Below the pieces are notes generated by a model, which saw only the letters and a list, made by a program, of their open reading frames with translations, was not told the origin of the DNA and did no database searches. Positions 48,929-61,500 of a DNA stretch of 64,000 bases are shown here, piece after piece; position 1 is the first letter of the stretch, and the number at the start of each line of letters is the position of its first letter. This stretch comes from Tillandsia leiboldiana (taxonomy: Eukaryota; Streptophyta; Magnoliopsida; Poales; Bromeliaceae). Where the stretch lies: positions 8,721,878 through 8,785,877 of the forward strand of contig CM055081.1 of NCBI GenBank assembly GCA_029204045.2. Reading direction: 5' to 3'. Both the position numbers and the translations under genes were made by a program.

Positions 48929-49654
48929 AAATACAAATAATGAGTTTGGAGAGTACTCAATCAATCAATCAATGGGGCCGACACTCTCATGCGCCTAAAA
49001 CACAAGCTCTAAATTATTTTTATTTGTGGACCACGAAGAACACAAACTCACCTTCCCCAATTGCCACACCACCTAATAATCCTTAAATATTTTGTCACTT
49101 GTAATCAAAATACAAATTCGGCCACATAAATATAAATCCAGTTAGTTAGGTCTCACAGTTCCCCAACAAAACTAGCCATCGTACGTGTTATTGTGAAAGC
49201 TACACAACAAAATGGCCTTCCCTGAATAGCATCGCCCAGGTATGTACACACACTCCACAGATATGAACTTAATTAGCACGGGCCATTAATAATCGTGTAA
49301 ATTAATTAGTATATATGATTTACAAGTTAATAAAATTTTACCATGAGTATAAGTGGTTTACACGCATAACCGCACCTTATATGGATTTACAAATTCAAGC
49401 AAAGCATCAGCAGTATCCCGACACAAATCCACAGACACAAGCAAAGTATTAATTTCCAGCACTAGCTAGCTAGCTGTATGTTGCTCCCTCCCACAATTTT
49501 AGCATTGAAAAAGTGTTGCTTGGATCTCTAAAATTATTTTCTATCCCAATCCGTACCAAGCTGTAAGCCTGTAACCCTCCACTATTGATCGCCTGCCAAA
49601 CAAAAAAAAATTAAAAATTTAAAATTAAAATTTGAGAATTTTTTATTTTTTTTA
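48929..49654. other. AT-rich intergenic DNA
   Basis: (TCAA)n at about 48959-48972; no gene recognised. Confidence 0.55.
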
Positions 49655-49770
49655 AAAAAAATAGAATGCTATCTTTTTTTATTTATTTTTTTAAAAAATA
49701 AATTTACTTGAAAATATAAAACAATTAAATTTCGAAATCAAAATATCGAATATCAATTATTAGATTCTTT
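49655..49770 (-). mobile_element. SINE-like element, second copy
   Basis: On the minus strand, ATTGTTTTATATTTTCAAGT, AAATTTATTTTTT and GATAGCATTCTAT match the order and wording of 34364-34525, with more decay around the A and B boxes (ATTTTGATTTCGAAAT). Followed by A/T-rich tail. Confidence 0.55.
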
Positions 49771-49792
49771 AATATTTGCATCAGAAACTATA

Positions 49793-49795
<3 letters not shown>

Positions 49796-49826
<31 letters not shown>

Positions 49827-49827
49827 G
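49796..49827. repeat. (AAT)n microsatellite
   Basis: About ten AAT repeats upstream of the SnoaL-like gene. Confidence 0.9.
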
Positions 49828-49940
49828 AAATGGAGAGTGAGCTAGTTCAATTTTGACTATTATTTCCGCGTAGCTTTTGTGTAAGGTGGGACCCACCCAC
49901 CCGCTCCTAATGGAACCGACTTCCCAACCTCCCCTCTCCT

Positions 49941-49949
49941 CTATATAAA
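49941..49949 (+). promoter_or_regulatory. TATA box of the SnoaL-like gene
   Basis: CTATATAAAC lies in a pyrimidine-rich setting, followed about 30 bases on by a C/A-rich stretch typical of a plant transcription start, then the (AG)n run at 50043-50064. Confidence 0.7.
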
Positions 49950-50124
49950 CGAATCCCCGTTTCCGTTCCAATCCCCCACCCTCCACACTTTAGCAACCCA
50001 AATTCAACAACAAACTCAGAAACCCATTTCCGCTTCAAAGAAAGAGAGAGAGAGAGAGAGAGAGCCTAACCGGGGCTCGTACAGGAGCTGGCTAACAAGA
50101 GAGCGACCGGGCCCATTCCGGCAC

Positions 50125-50615
50125 ATGAGTCCGAGCCCGAGCCCGAGACAGAGTCGGAGCGCAACAAGTGGCGGGTGCGGGAGCTGTACGAGGCGCTGAA
50201 CACGCGCGACGTGGACGCGGTGCACCGGCTCCTGAACGGGGACATCGAGTGGTGGTTCCATGGGCCCCCGGCGCACCAGCACATGATGCGCCTGCTCACC
50301 GGCTCCGACGCTTCCGACCCCGACTTCGTGTTCGCCCCCGACTCCATCGCCGCGTTCGGATCCACCGTCCTCGCCGAGCGCGTCGACCCGTCCCGCTCCC
50401 TCTACTGGGTCCACGCCTGGACCGTGGGCCCCGATGGGTTGATCACCCAAGTCCGCGAGTACTTCAACACCGACCTCACCGTCACCCGCCTCGAACCCAC
50501 CTCCCCCTCCCCCTCCCCCTCCCCCTCCCCCTGCGCCCGCGCAGCCCCGCTCTGGCAGAGCAACCTCAGCGCCACCGCCCGCAAGTCACTTCCAGGCCTC
50601 GTCCTCGCCATCTAA
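50125..50615 (+). CDS. Wound-induced/SnoaL-like (NTF2 fold) protein, start frame broken
   Basis: The frame ending in TAA at 50613-50615 encodes a complete member of the plant WUN1/WI12 wound- and senescence-induced group, a single NTF2/SnoaL-like cone: RELYEALNTRDVDAVHRLL, EWWFHGPPAHQHMMRLLTG, YWVHAWTVGPDGLITQVREY. A Ser-Pro run (coded by CTCCCC repeats) and a conserved C-terminal LWQSNL precede the end. Biochemical role is unknown in the family. The problem is the start: this frame has no ATG before the internal ATGATG of HMMRLL and is closed upstream by TAA at 50067-50069. The only leader ATG (50125) is one base out of frame; with one more base after it the natural start M-S-[SEPEPETESERNKW] would appear. 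Either a 1-bp deletion, a sequence error or non-AUG initiation. No upstream exon can supply an ATG after the TATA box. Confidence 0.78.
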
Positions 50616-51394
50616 AACTCACTTCCCCATTTATGCGTATCCGTGGCCTCTCTCTACTTTAATTAAACTAATATATATATATATATATACAAGTCGAGTC
50701 TCTGACTCTCTTCTGTAGACGATCATGAGGATACGAGACTCATCCGGTGTTATATCCTCCTATGCTGTGTGCTATCATTATGGTGTGGTTTGCAATAATA
50801 AAAGATGTTTGTGTGCTTATTCTGATCAAACTGAAGATAAGAAGAGAACTTACTATCTTTCTCAAAGTATATTCTTCCAATATATATAAATAGGAAAGCA
50901 TATATTTGTGATATGAGAACAAACCTATCACAGTATATATATAAATAATTATTATTACCACCATACTAGCTAGCTCTACAAACTTTTAATTAATTAAACT
51001 AATGGGTCTTTACTTTTTGTTTTCTTAGATTAAATTAGATTAGATGAATAGTAATAGTTCATCACGAGATTCTTGCGCTCGGCTCGGGATGGAGCCCGGA
51101 AAAAGTGAATAATCACGAAGCTCGAATTTTATTGGGCTGGGGCATTTTGGTATCCTTTTGGATTCTCGATCTAAAAGAGTTTGGAAAATATCCTCTCAAT
51201 CAACGTCCCCATCGATATCGTAAATTTATCCGAATTTTCGCTCAAAATTATATAAAAATCAACGGAGATCACATCCGAGCCATAAAACCTTTTACTTTTC
51301 AACTCTTTTACTTTCACACATCTGCTTACTCTCCTAATTATTAAAAATTTGTTGCAATGAAAAATTAGTTTTCACATACAAAAGTGCACCGCTG
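50616..51394. other. 3' flank of the SnoaL-like gene
   Basis: Probable 3' UTR with a (TA)n at 50670-50688, then AT-rich DNA. No other gene recognised. Confidence 0.55.
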
Positions 51395-51607
51395 TAGGGA
51401 TGTTGATAGGTATAAATATTATCTGAAATTTTATGAGCCTGAACCGGATTTATAAGATATTCGAATTCGAATTTTAAAATTTTGATCAAATTCGAATTTA
51501 AATATAAATTTTTAAAATTCATCAAATTTAAATTTCAAATTTAATAATTAAATTCAAATTTAAATTTTTAAAAATTCGTTCCAAAATCCAACACGTGGAC
51601 ATCCCTA
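51395..51607. mobile_element. AT-rich MITE with TAGGGATGT ends
   Basis: TAGGGATGT on the left and ACATCCCTA on the right are perfect 9-bp inverted ends. The interior repeats AAATTCGAATTTAAATATAA-type words, as in the element near 40382-41070. The outer flanks CAAAAGTGCACCGCTG and CAGTGAGGGGTGCGCTTTTG are themselves imperfect inverted repeats, suggesting insertion inside an older foldback. Confidence 0.6.
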
Positions 51608-53639
51608 ACAAAATCAGTGAGGGGTGCGCTTTTGTACGTATCTGCTGAGCTGCTTTTAAAATAAGTAGTTTTTGCTGATGCAAGCAGCGGAAACTAACGG
51701 TTCAGAAAAGCACTCTTGATCAATCGTTCACCGTCACAACCGTCACCACCATCACCACTGGTGGTTTATTTTAAAAAGAAAAATATTTCATTTTTGTACT
51801 ATTAGTCCTTGAGCTATTAGTCAAATAATAATACATTTCAATTAGATTTTGACGTTCCCAACATTTAAAACTACTTTTATCTTAACATTTCTCTTGATCA
51901 TTTATTATTCACTTCCTCATGGGTAAGTATCAATTAAAGCACTTTCAAAAATTCAAATGTTTAATTCAAAATCTCAATAACTTAAAAGTGAAATTTGCCT
52001 AACCTACCAGACTATACTCACCTTGTTTGCTATATTTTCTTATTTTTCTTAGCATCTCCAATCTAAACTTAGTTTGGTAGGTTAGCGTTAGTTAGGACAT
52101 AATTGAAGTTTATTGGAAATTAAGTCGCAGTTGTTAAGACCGGCGATCAATTAGTGGACTAGATGATCAAAGAGCATATAGTTTTGCAGCAACAAAGAAG
52201 TTGAATTAATCAACAAATTTATTAGGCATGCATAATTTGTTGAACCATACTTTTATGGCAACAGGAGAAGGAGGATGGGAACACAATATTAAGTAGGTGC
52301 CAGGCATAAATATAGTAAGAGGGAAAGAATCCTACTATCTCCATCTAAATTGATAGCTACTGATTGTACACATTTGAACATTTCGGTGGCCAACAGGAAA
52401 GCTGATAAATTCTACTCGCATATACTCTCGAGAGAATACGTTATAGTTCATTCTAGTTCGGAGAGAAAAAGACACCAAAATATTCCTTTGGGGTTCCTCA
52501 AGGTTTTTATTATTTTTTTTTGTAGGTTTTTTAATATTGATTTATTTTACCCTATGATTTTGAATCACTTGCCACTAAAATTCTCCCTGTTCTTTTACCT
52601 TCTATCCTTCATTCATAAATAGTAAAAAAATTGTTGTTGACAGTTGCTCTCCTTGACACCTTTGACTAGAAAGTAAACAAGTCTACCAGATCCTCTCAAC
52701 ATGCACCATTATTTTTGTGTTGAATCCTCCACTCTTGGAGTAAGCTTTATTAACAACATCTCATAGTTGTTTGAAAAAAATAATATAATAGGTATGACAC
52801 CTAAACTATTATAGTTGGTATTATAAATATCTCGGTTGTTCACTACCCCGGTATGTCCAATATTTAGAAGAACTATCTGAGGATTTGCTTCCCAGAATGG
52901 GAAATAATATATCGCATAGGTTGGTAGTATTACAGGTTCATCACCAATTTGGTCCAGCTCCAAAAACCTAACCCGTCGCATTCGATGTAGACGACAAGAG
53001 TCGAGAAATGATGAAAATAAAGCTTGGCGAGAAAAGCATACAAGAATATTGTGGGGGCAGAAGATTAGGAAGGCTGACACTGACAGCAGAATTTGTTCAA
53101 ATCGCACGAAGACAGTCTGAGCATCAATGGTGAGAAATTGGGATGAAGACACTTAGCCTCACTAGTGCAGAATCATAGTGGTATGAAATAACGGTCAATT
53201 CCGGAAAACAGTAGGATGTCATGTAGCACAAGGTCATATAACTATAACTGAAAGGTTGAGAAATGATCATGAGACTCCAAAAGGAAACCAAACAAAGGAA
53301 TTTCATGTAATCACTTGAATATATATTTTGCATAAACAAAATAACGCCTTTTAAGCAGGCTTGGATGCAATCGTTGATTTGTTAAGAGATGCAAGAGTAT
53401 GGTGTCATTCGTAACACGAATGCGTTCTAACAAAGTACGTAGTAGAGTATTATATTACTATAACGATGCTGTTAACATGTTAACTAAAAATTACGTGAAG
53501 AAAGACTAGCAGAGTAGTGCGAACAGTAAGAATGCAAAACTTGCAGAACTAGATGTTTATTTTCATGCAGATAAAGGACTATTACAAAGACGGCTATTAT
53601 TGTTGCACCAAGAAAGGAGCGGAGCATGCAGGTCGATAC
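51608..53639. other. Intergenic region, no gene called
   Basis: A minus-strand frame at 52709-53152 (147 codons) has no recognised domain. It lies 3' of the RING-CH pseudogene exons and could be unrelated sequence or decayed downstream exons. Nothing else stands out. Confidence 0.45.
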
Positions 53640-54768
53640 CTCGAGTCTGTTGACATATAAGTAGAAGTTGTAGGCATGTTGCTCCACTCCATCATGAAGC
53701 TGGTATCTGGCACCTCTGAAACATTTTGCGCAATTATGCTGCAAATTTCACAACACCTGCAGAATTACACTGAAACATAAAGATAGGCTTATTGGAGATC
53801 ATTTCTAAAATAGTTAACGGTTATTGATACAAATCTGAAAATTATTGTAAGCCAAGAGGTCACTAGACAAAATTAAGTGTTTTGAATAGTCACAAATTTT
53901 GACCCTGAACTATGTCCTTGATTTCAATTTCATCTCTATGGTTCTAATTGCAACAATTTAGTCCGGACACTTAAAAATACAGTGTGAACTACAAACTTCT
54001 ATCCAGAAATTGATTAAATATGCCAAGAAAAAAAAACAAAGAGGATCATTAAAAGTAGGTAAAAAAGGCTCGTCAAAAAATTTCCATCAATTTCATCCCT
54101 GCACTTCACATTGTCTCAAATAAGCTTAAAATTTTGGAATGGTCGTCGAATTCAGAAACAAAACTGCACTATAGTGAGTTTGCTATCTAAAACTAGATAA
54201 AAGAGATATCTTTGTTTACTACAGTTTTAATCAAAAATTGGTTGTTCATTGGACAATTTAGTCGATTAAATTATTCTATTCTATTCAATATTTCAACATA
54301 ATCAATCACCAACTCATTTCATGAACTTTAGCATCCAAAATTTCAACAATCATCCCAAATTTTATCAAGCAAATGTTGTTTTCAAACGAGAACTATAATA
54401 GATCGTTCCTACAATCTCCGACGAGCAAACCCTAGATCGTTCCTACACACATATCCAAGCTCCATGAAGAACTCACCGTATTGAGCCACCGAGCCCTCGG
54501 ATCCAATACGACAAACCCTACACATCCTTTCCTCCTTCAAAACCACATCTTTCCCCTCACCACCACCACCACCACTCATCTCATTGATTCTAAGATCAAC
54601 CACATAAGCCCCAGAGCAAAGTTCCCCAATCCATTCTCCAAAGCTAAGCGCAACCCAGTGCTCTAAAAATCGCATCTTTTTGCGAGATTCAGCATCAAAA
54701 TGGCACAAATTTAAAGACCCATGTGGTGAATTCTTCGAGAGGGGTTTGTGGATCGAAGTGTGGAACAA
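53640..54768 (-). pseudogene. RING-CH (RINGv) zinc-finger gene remnant
   Basis: Minus strand. The first segment (54768 to about 54409) ends with MCRVCRIGSEG and MELGYVCRNDLGFARRR, the first half of a plant RING-CH domain (family pattern CRVC...ELGCxCRxDLxxAHxxCAExWF). Here the expected Cys is Tyr, the expected His is Arg, and the frame stops before the AHxxCAExWF part. The second segment (53640-53756), after a good acceptor TTCTGCAG, gives CCEICSIIAQNV, the end of the domain (CEICG.TAxN), and ends at a plausible donor GTATCG. The middle of the zinc finger was not found in the 650 bases between. The usual C-terminal membrane segments were not found. Intact relatives are membrane E3 ubiquitin ligases; this copy is probably dead. 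Confidence 0.62.
54399..54447. repeat. 15-bp direct repeat at the break of the RING-CH exon
   Basis: TAGATCGTTCCTACA occurs at 54399-54413 and 54433-54447 (plus strand), 34 bp start to start, exactly where the coding frame stops matching the family. Confidence 0.8.
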
Positions 54769-55271
54769 TGAAACCCTAGTTGGGGAATGAAGCCTACATT
54801 AAACATGGGAATTTCATAAGAAGATCATTTTAAGTTCAAAATTAATTCTCATTTTCAGAAGATGGTAGCAGTTCTTTTTAAATTTTTTAAAAAAATATTA
54901 GATAAACGTTGCACTCTACGAATTTCAATTTGACGTTTCGAGGTTCAAATAAGATACGGCCCATGGGCCACATTTGGGCTATGATTTGCGTGTTCGAGAA
55001 TGCAATATGGGCTTTGTTTGGGCCTTACAAATTAGTATTATTGTAATAATGGCTATGGTAGGGGAAAAGAAAAGGATTTTGTAATTTTTTGGATACCAAG
55101 ATATTTAAAAATGGGATTATGTTACATATATGATACATCATCCAATTACCTTCTTATGAACAGGTTCCTTAGCATTTTGAACTTTTCTTTTTTCACATTA
55201 CTTTGCATACACCAACTAACTTACTGTTGGTTATTGTTTTATGGGTTAAAAATAAGTTTAACTTTTTGTTT
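54769..55271. other. Upstream flank of the pseudogene
   Basis: No gene recognised. Confidence 0.5.
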
Positions 55272-55485
55272 TGTGACAATAGGTTCAGAAAATTAATAAG
55301 TTGAATTGAATAAGCTCAATAAGTTGACGGTAATAGTCCCAATAATAAACCTAGCGTCCAGATGAATTGAGTCCGGTTAAGACCTATAGGCGTTATATCT
55401 GTACGCTTTAAGAAAATTAATTATATATTTCTAATAGCTCGAATTTTTGAAATGAATGGTTAGCAGCAACGATCCGAGAGTAACA
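55272..55485 (+). mobile_element. Solo-LTR-like repeat, plus-strand copy
   Basis: Starts TGTGACAATAGGTTCAG and runs through AATAAGTTGAATTGAATAAG, CCTAGCGTCCAGATGAATTG, TCTGTACGCTTTAAG to CAACGATCCGAGAG. Same order as the inverse of 25682-25916. End position approximate; no target duplication. Confidence 0.65.
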
Positions 55486-55596
55486 ATCAATTTTAATATT
55501 CACATTTTTTAACTTTTTAAATAAATAAATAAATAAATATTTCTATTTTTAAATCTATGTGTGTGCCGCACACCGCGACTGCTTTTAAAATCTATG

Positions 55597-55646
<50 letters not shown>

Positions 55647-56498
55647 TAGAATTGAGTGATGAATATGGCTTTTGGCTTTAAAAATGCACATTCTCGTATC
55701 CTGTAGAATAAATCAGCCTTTATAAAGCTATTGTTCTTAAGTGTAAATGTGAAAATATTAAATGGAAAAGATGCTTCTCACTCTAAGAAAATGCTTAATT
55801 AATTATAATATATTTCAAAACTATGGTACATCTTGTGTTAAACGGGAGGTGAAGGAGAACGCATGTACGCATAAATGGTCGCCCCACATGCATGCATGGG
55901 AGCTTTATGCATGCCTAAAAGGCTACAATTAATTCCAAAAACATAGCATGATAAAAAATACCCATATTCCTTGAGTTGTAAAGTTAATTTCACTAATTAG
56001 GCTAGTAGCTTATTGGTTACAAGTTATTTTCTCATCCAAATAATATTAAGAATAGTAATCTCACATTAATTAGATACAAAATAAAACTTCAAATCTCAGT
56101 ATAATGTAAAGACTAGTCAATTCTGGTCGAATTTGAGCCATTTTTTATTATGGTAACAGAATCCAATTCACATTCTTTTTATTTTTTTACCAATTTAATG
56201 ACCTACGTTGATTTTGTGTGATTGCACTAAGGGTACGTGCACATGCCATAGAAAATGTTAAGAATAATTATCTTACATTAACTACAAGAGTTCTAAGGCA
56301 TGAACTTATTTAAATATTGTACCTATAACTGTAGGTCTAACTCAGCAAAAATTCAAAGTTAATTTGTGCTTTGCCATATAGCTAGCTAGATCGCTAGCAA
56401 GCTGTGTAAAAGCTTTTTTTAAAAAGAACAACTTAACATTAACACTGTATGATCCTCTCAACTTGGAGTTAATTAATTATAATCTAATACTGTTACAG

Positions 56499-56531
<33 letters not shown>

Positions 56532-56889
56532 ATACTTTTATTGCTAAAAGAGGGAATTTTAAGTAATAAACAATAGCATTTGCGCTAGCATGCATCTTGG
56601 GGTGGAGCTAGAGTTGACAAGTAGTAGTAAGTATGAGCCAAATCTTCAACAAGCATGATGGAGATTAAAATAAGATCATAAACAATCATTATCGCCAGTT
56701 TTGAGGGTGAGAGATCGAAGATATATAAGAGTCATTTCCTATCCTAATCTTTATAGTATTATAAATTGTAACTTAGTTCACGCAGAGAACGATGTGTCGT
56801 GTAAATCGATATACATTCTGGACCATCCGTTCGAAAAGTTTGCGCAGATTGTAATAATGGAGAGTCAAACCGAGCAATATGTAATTTTT

Positions 56890-56926
<37 letters not shown>

Positions 56927-57157
56927 AAAAAAGTGATTATATATTATTTCATTGACAGTATGTTGGCATCTGAGTCTTTAAATAATTTCTTTGGGGCATT
57001 TAGATCCAATTTGTGAAATGATCATTATGTTTTCTCTTCATCCTATTTCATATTTTAATCACCAATATTTACTTTTTTAATATAAAAAAATTATGTCACT
57101 TACTTAACAATACAAATTAAAGTCTAAATGGAATTAATAGGGTGCAGCACTGTATGC

Positions 57158-57198
<41 letters not shown>

Positions 57199-57981
57199 AC
57201 ATACATCATAACTCTCTCTCCCTTTGCAGAAATAATTTTGCTTCTTGTGTATTTTCTTTATTTTACCCAAAAAAGAAGAAAATTAAACCATATTAAGAAA
57301 GATACAATATGTAAATCTATAAATTAGTATAAATTTTACACACCATGCATTTCATCAAAGTTTACAAAACCTTTTAGATATTTAACCTTTTTGGGCTTTT
57401 AGTTTTGCAAATAACAAACCGAATTATTAACAGTTGGTAATCCTATTTAAGACAATCAATATTATTTATAAATATTTTTTTGAATTATTATAGAAATAGA
57501 AATAGATAAAATAGAAGAGAGATTCACAAATTAACATTGTTACGATTATATCTAATATATATGATATTCGGTTAATTTTATAAAATTCAGTAATTCTGAT
57601 AATAATAAATATTTTATTTCAAAATTATCTTTATAGTCAAATTTAATATTATTTTTTATTAAACTATAACTTTAATATAATTTGTAATTGAATTTAAAAT
57701 TTAAATAAAAATATAAAATTTAATATTTTAATTTTAAATTTTAAATTTTAAAATATAAGTATAAAGATAAATTTTAAATTTTAAATTTTAAATTTGAATT
57801 GAAAATCTAAAATCATAAATCTTAAATCTAAAATCTAGAATGTAAAATCTAAATTTAAAATTTAAAATTTAAAATTTAAAATTTGATAATTCAAAATTTT
57901 AAATTAAAATTTTAAAAATATTATAGGATTGAAGAATAAAATTGTAATTTTATATAATAAGTAATATTATTTGCCTTCAGC
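55486..57981. other. Gene-free AT-rich region
   Basis: Poly-A at about 55600-55642, (TA)n at 56497-56528 and 56899-56922, poly-T at 57161-57197, and a run of ATTTTAAATTTTAAAAT-like words at 57700-57920. No gene recognised. Confidence 0.55.
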
Positions 57982-58650
57982 AATATTGTAAGAACTTGAA
58001 TTTTGAAAATAAATAAAGAAATGAAATTGATTTGAGTCAAGTTGAATTTGGATCATGAAAAGCACCCGTGGTCTAAGTGCCCCTTTTCTGCAGTGTAATT
58101 TGCACAGTTAGTGGGCCAGAAATATCGCCTTTCAATCCGAGCCTAACCTCGAAGATCCGAGACCACGAGTGCGACCGTCATGACGAACTGAGTGAAAATC
58201 ATATTAAGCTTGTTTAGATCTGACGGTCGGATCTTCCAGAAATCGACGAAGAAGCGGGCGGGACCCGCGACTTAAGTCGAGGGTACAATGAACAGTAAAC
58301 CCTAAATTTCGAACCCCTTTGCGTCAACGTTGAGCCAATTCACTATCTGGAATCCGAACATAGCACTTCAGGTAGTCGATTTGAATGGCTCCGACGTTCT
58401 GGACGCAATGGCACTGACGGAATTTCCGTTTGACGACTCTAAGTCTCGAAAAAACGCGAAAACTGTATTTCGGGACTGTATTTTATGGACCGAGATTTAA
58501 TCCGGGCAGTTTTTCGAAAATCAAAAATCGCTACCTGATAGGTCTCGTCGAGCCGGACGTCATGGCGCAGTCCATTTTCCGTTTCGACGAACGGATTGCC
58601 TCGAAAAGCGTGAAACACAGCGAAAAATGCGATTTTTGCACATATAACCC

Positions 58651-58657
58651 TATATAA
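58651..58657 (+). promoter_or_regulatory. TATA box within the giant LTR
   Basis: CCTATATAAGTTG precedes a C/G-rich leader-like sequence. It would place the U3/R border about 690 bases into the LTR, leaving an unusually long R-U5 of roughly 3.8 kb. Confidence 0.5.
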
Positions 58658-60207
58658 GTTGCCTCGAACTGCGTGCTGCTCCTTGAGAAAGGACCTGAGT
58701 GCAAGATTGTGCTGCTGTGAGGGACCAAAACCCAAAACGCCAAAAGCTGGGGGGTTTATTGCAATTGTGCAATACTTGCACGATTCAAGATCGTGCCCTC
58801 ACCATACCGGTATTGTAACTGCCGCCCCAGCCTATAACCCACGTTCTCACCCAACTTCCCACTCCTCGCCAGCCCGTACCAGCAGTTGCAACCCTCCCGT
58901 CGCTGGAAACGAGAGAGAGATCAAGAAACGCCTTGATCTCGGGTGATTGGAGAGAGGGTGCTCGGGAGGTGCTTGGACGACCAAGACCTGATCTGGAGGA
59001 GTCCCTGGTGAAGCCGCGTCCGAGCCAAGGTGATCCCGGACCCGGCCGTCGCCGCGCGCCGCCGCGGGGGATCCTTCTCCTCCAAATTTTCCGGCGAAGA
59101 GAAAGGTTGGAAAAGACTTTAAACTTTTGGGTTTTTGATCCTTGAGAAGTCTTCCTGACGTCGAGGGGATCCTCCCTACGCAACCCGAGCCCTCGCCGCC
59201 GTCCCCGTTGCCGGCAAAGGCTAGGTTCACCGGAAATTATCGTTTTCCGACGAACTCGGTTTCCGATTTTTCCAACCATTGAACCTCGGATCAGAGCCGT
59301 TGATCCTCTTCTCCTTGGTGACTGCTCACTACGCGCGAAGTTTCAAGATGATCGGGTGAGTGGTTAAGCCGCGCGGAGAAGCCCTAGAACCCGGTTTTCT
59401 TCACCTTCGGCCGATCACAGCCGTCCGGCGCCGCCGCGGCTTTCCGGCATCGGGCACCTCTGCACCAAGCTCCGCAACATCGAGACGGAGCTACTGGTCC
59501 ATCTTGCACCGGCCCGGAGGTCCTCCGCCGGAATCCGCCATTAGAGGCCTTGAAGCTTGACCGAGCTCCTCCGGCGCCGCCTCGCCGGCGCTCCTCGGTC
59601 GCCGGGAACCTCCAGGTAGGCTTCTGTGATCTATATAAGTCCTCCCATCAGGTTGCATGTCCATCTTAACGTGGGCATTTTCCTCGCTGCAGTTGCACCC
59701 GAGGTAGCGCTAGACTCGAACTCCGGCCAACTCCGGCACCCCGGCCTCCGGCCAACCGCACAGGTAAGGTCTGTAGATCCCGTGAATGCTTTCCATCATT
59801 TTATTTTTGGGCTAAATCCCCCCCTGCTGCCAGCTCCAAAAACTTGCACCCGAGAACACCATCTCGGGCTCGCCTCCGGCCGCCGCCGGCCGACCCGGAC
59901 TGCACCCGAGGTCTTCTGGGGACCCCTCCTAGCTAGTGCTCACCTTGGATACAGAGAAGAACCCAAGTTGCTGCAAGATCACCCTAACCCGAGCCTTGGC
60001 CAATCTTGGGTGTTGCTCCGGCCACTATTCCGGCGGGTTTCCGGTGCTCCTCAGGTGAGCACACTACTCCTCTGTCATGACAGCACTTCATGCTCAAGTT
60101 AGATCATATCTAGATCATGTGTATGTTAAGATCTAGCATAGTTGTGTTTTGGACCTAAATAAACTATGGGCCAACTTTTAACTCGGGATCCGTGTCGACT
60201 AAACCCC

Positions 60208-60451
60208 GTGAGCACGGGCTCCGTCTCGACGTAACGAACCCTCTGGAATTTACGGCGTCGTCGTCGGAGTCCCGGATTGCAAGAACGGGGCAAAACACTG
60301 TGTCCAATATCGCGAGTTAAAAGGCTAACTTTGCCCTGGGGTTTCGCGCTGACCCAAGATTGTGAGCACGGGGTCCGTCGCATCAAATGTGACGCACTGG
60401 CACTTACGGCGTCGTCGTTGGACCCCCGGACTTTCCGAACGAGCTAAAACA
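60208..60451. repeat. Diverged two-copy repeat inside the LTR
   Basis: GTGAGCACGGGCTCCGTC, TTACGGCGTCGTCGTCGGA and GCAAAACA at 60208-60298 recur as GTGAGCACGGGGTCCGTC, TTACGGCGTCGTCGTTGGA and CTAAAACA at 60363-60451. Confidence 0.85.
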
Positions 60452-61129
60452 ATAAATCATTAAAGGATATTATGCAATTTTAGATACATTATGGACCAAA
60501 ATGCATAATTGATGTATGAACTCTCTTTAAACAGCACCTACGTACCATCTGGACATCTTGTTAGGGTTCTGAAGGTCCTCGTTGACCAGGAATCAGATTT
60601 TGATCGATAAACCGACCGATTTGACCCGTTTAAGTTTTCCGTTAGTGTAGCGTCGTCGGGATGGGTTGTGCGAGTCTACTACTGATTACATTTACTGATA
60701 CAGGGCCCAGTTGTTCAGCACCAGCCTCCCAGTAGCGGTGCGGGAGTTCGAGGGTCTGCCTCCATCCAGGTGGGTTAGCTTCGGTCCGGGCTTGATCTAT
60801 TCGGCCCTCTGGTTGCTTTAGTCCAGTCGGACACCCTTTTTTTTTATCAGCCTGCGAATTATACCGATACGACCTATGATGACTGCATATATATCACATG
60901 ATCCCCTGATAGACATTGATTCTTGTAGACTCATCATATATACCCGCTGATTTTATCTAGATTAGCCTTGATGATTGTATTGACATGCCCTATGATTAGT
61001 CCTGATAGATCTTGATCTACGTGAGACATATCTTACGTACCTGTTTATCAGTTTTTATATTTCTGATAGACCTTGATCTTCATGAGACATACCATATACA
61101 TACCTGTTCATCAGCTTTTTCAGTATATA

Positions 61130-61500
61130 GATCTACATGATTTGATGACACTTGTTGATTCCTGTCAGCCGATTATTATCTACATGATCCCTGATTATTC
61201 CTGACTGATCCTGATTGATTGATATATATAGATTTGCATGATTTGATGACACTTGTGAATTTCTGTCAGCCGATTATTATCTACATGATCCCTGATTATT
61301 CCTGACTGATCCTGATTGATTGATATATATAGATTTGTATGATTAGATGACACCTGTTGATTCCTGTCATTGAGATGTTATTCGAGATATTATTGATATG
61401 CATGATTGATTGATCCTGATTGATAGATACCACTCGATATGCATGATTGATTGATCCTGATTGATAGACACTACTCGATATGCATGATTGATTGATTCCG
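61130..61500. repeat. Tandem repeats inside the LTR
   Basis: Two units of roughly 110 bp share GATGACACTTGT, TTCTGTCAGCCGATTATTAT and CTGACTGATCCTGATTGATT. They are followed by three copies of a unit of about 41-53 bp with GATATGCATGATTGATTGAT and CCTGATTGATAGA. Confidence 0.85.

Noticed and set aside
50016..50450. Minus-strand 144-codon Gly/Val-rich frame
   Set aside because: Mirror of the SnoaL-like coding sequence.
53484..53744. 86-codon minus-strand frame with a hydrophobic stretch
   Set aside because: The correct frame of this segment is the RING-CH exon CCEICSIIAQNV; the other frame crosses its donor site.
56010..56120. Possible SINE with TAGCTTATTGG A-box-like word
   Set aside because: The B box and a LINE-like tail could not be identified.
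58659..60386. Open frames of 70-164 codons in the giant LTR
   Set aside because: Low-complexity Pro/Arg/Gly/Ser frames on both strands in GC-rich DNA; no retroviral-type or host domain seen.
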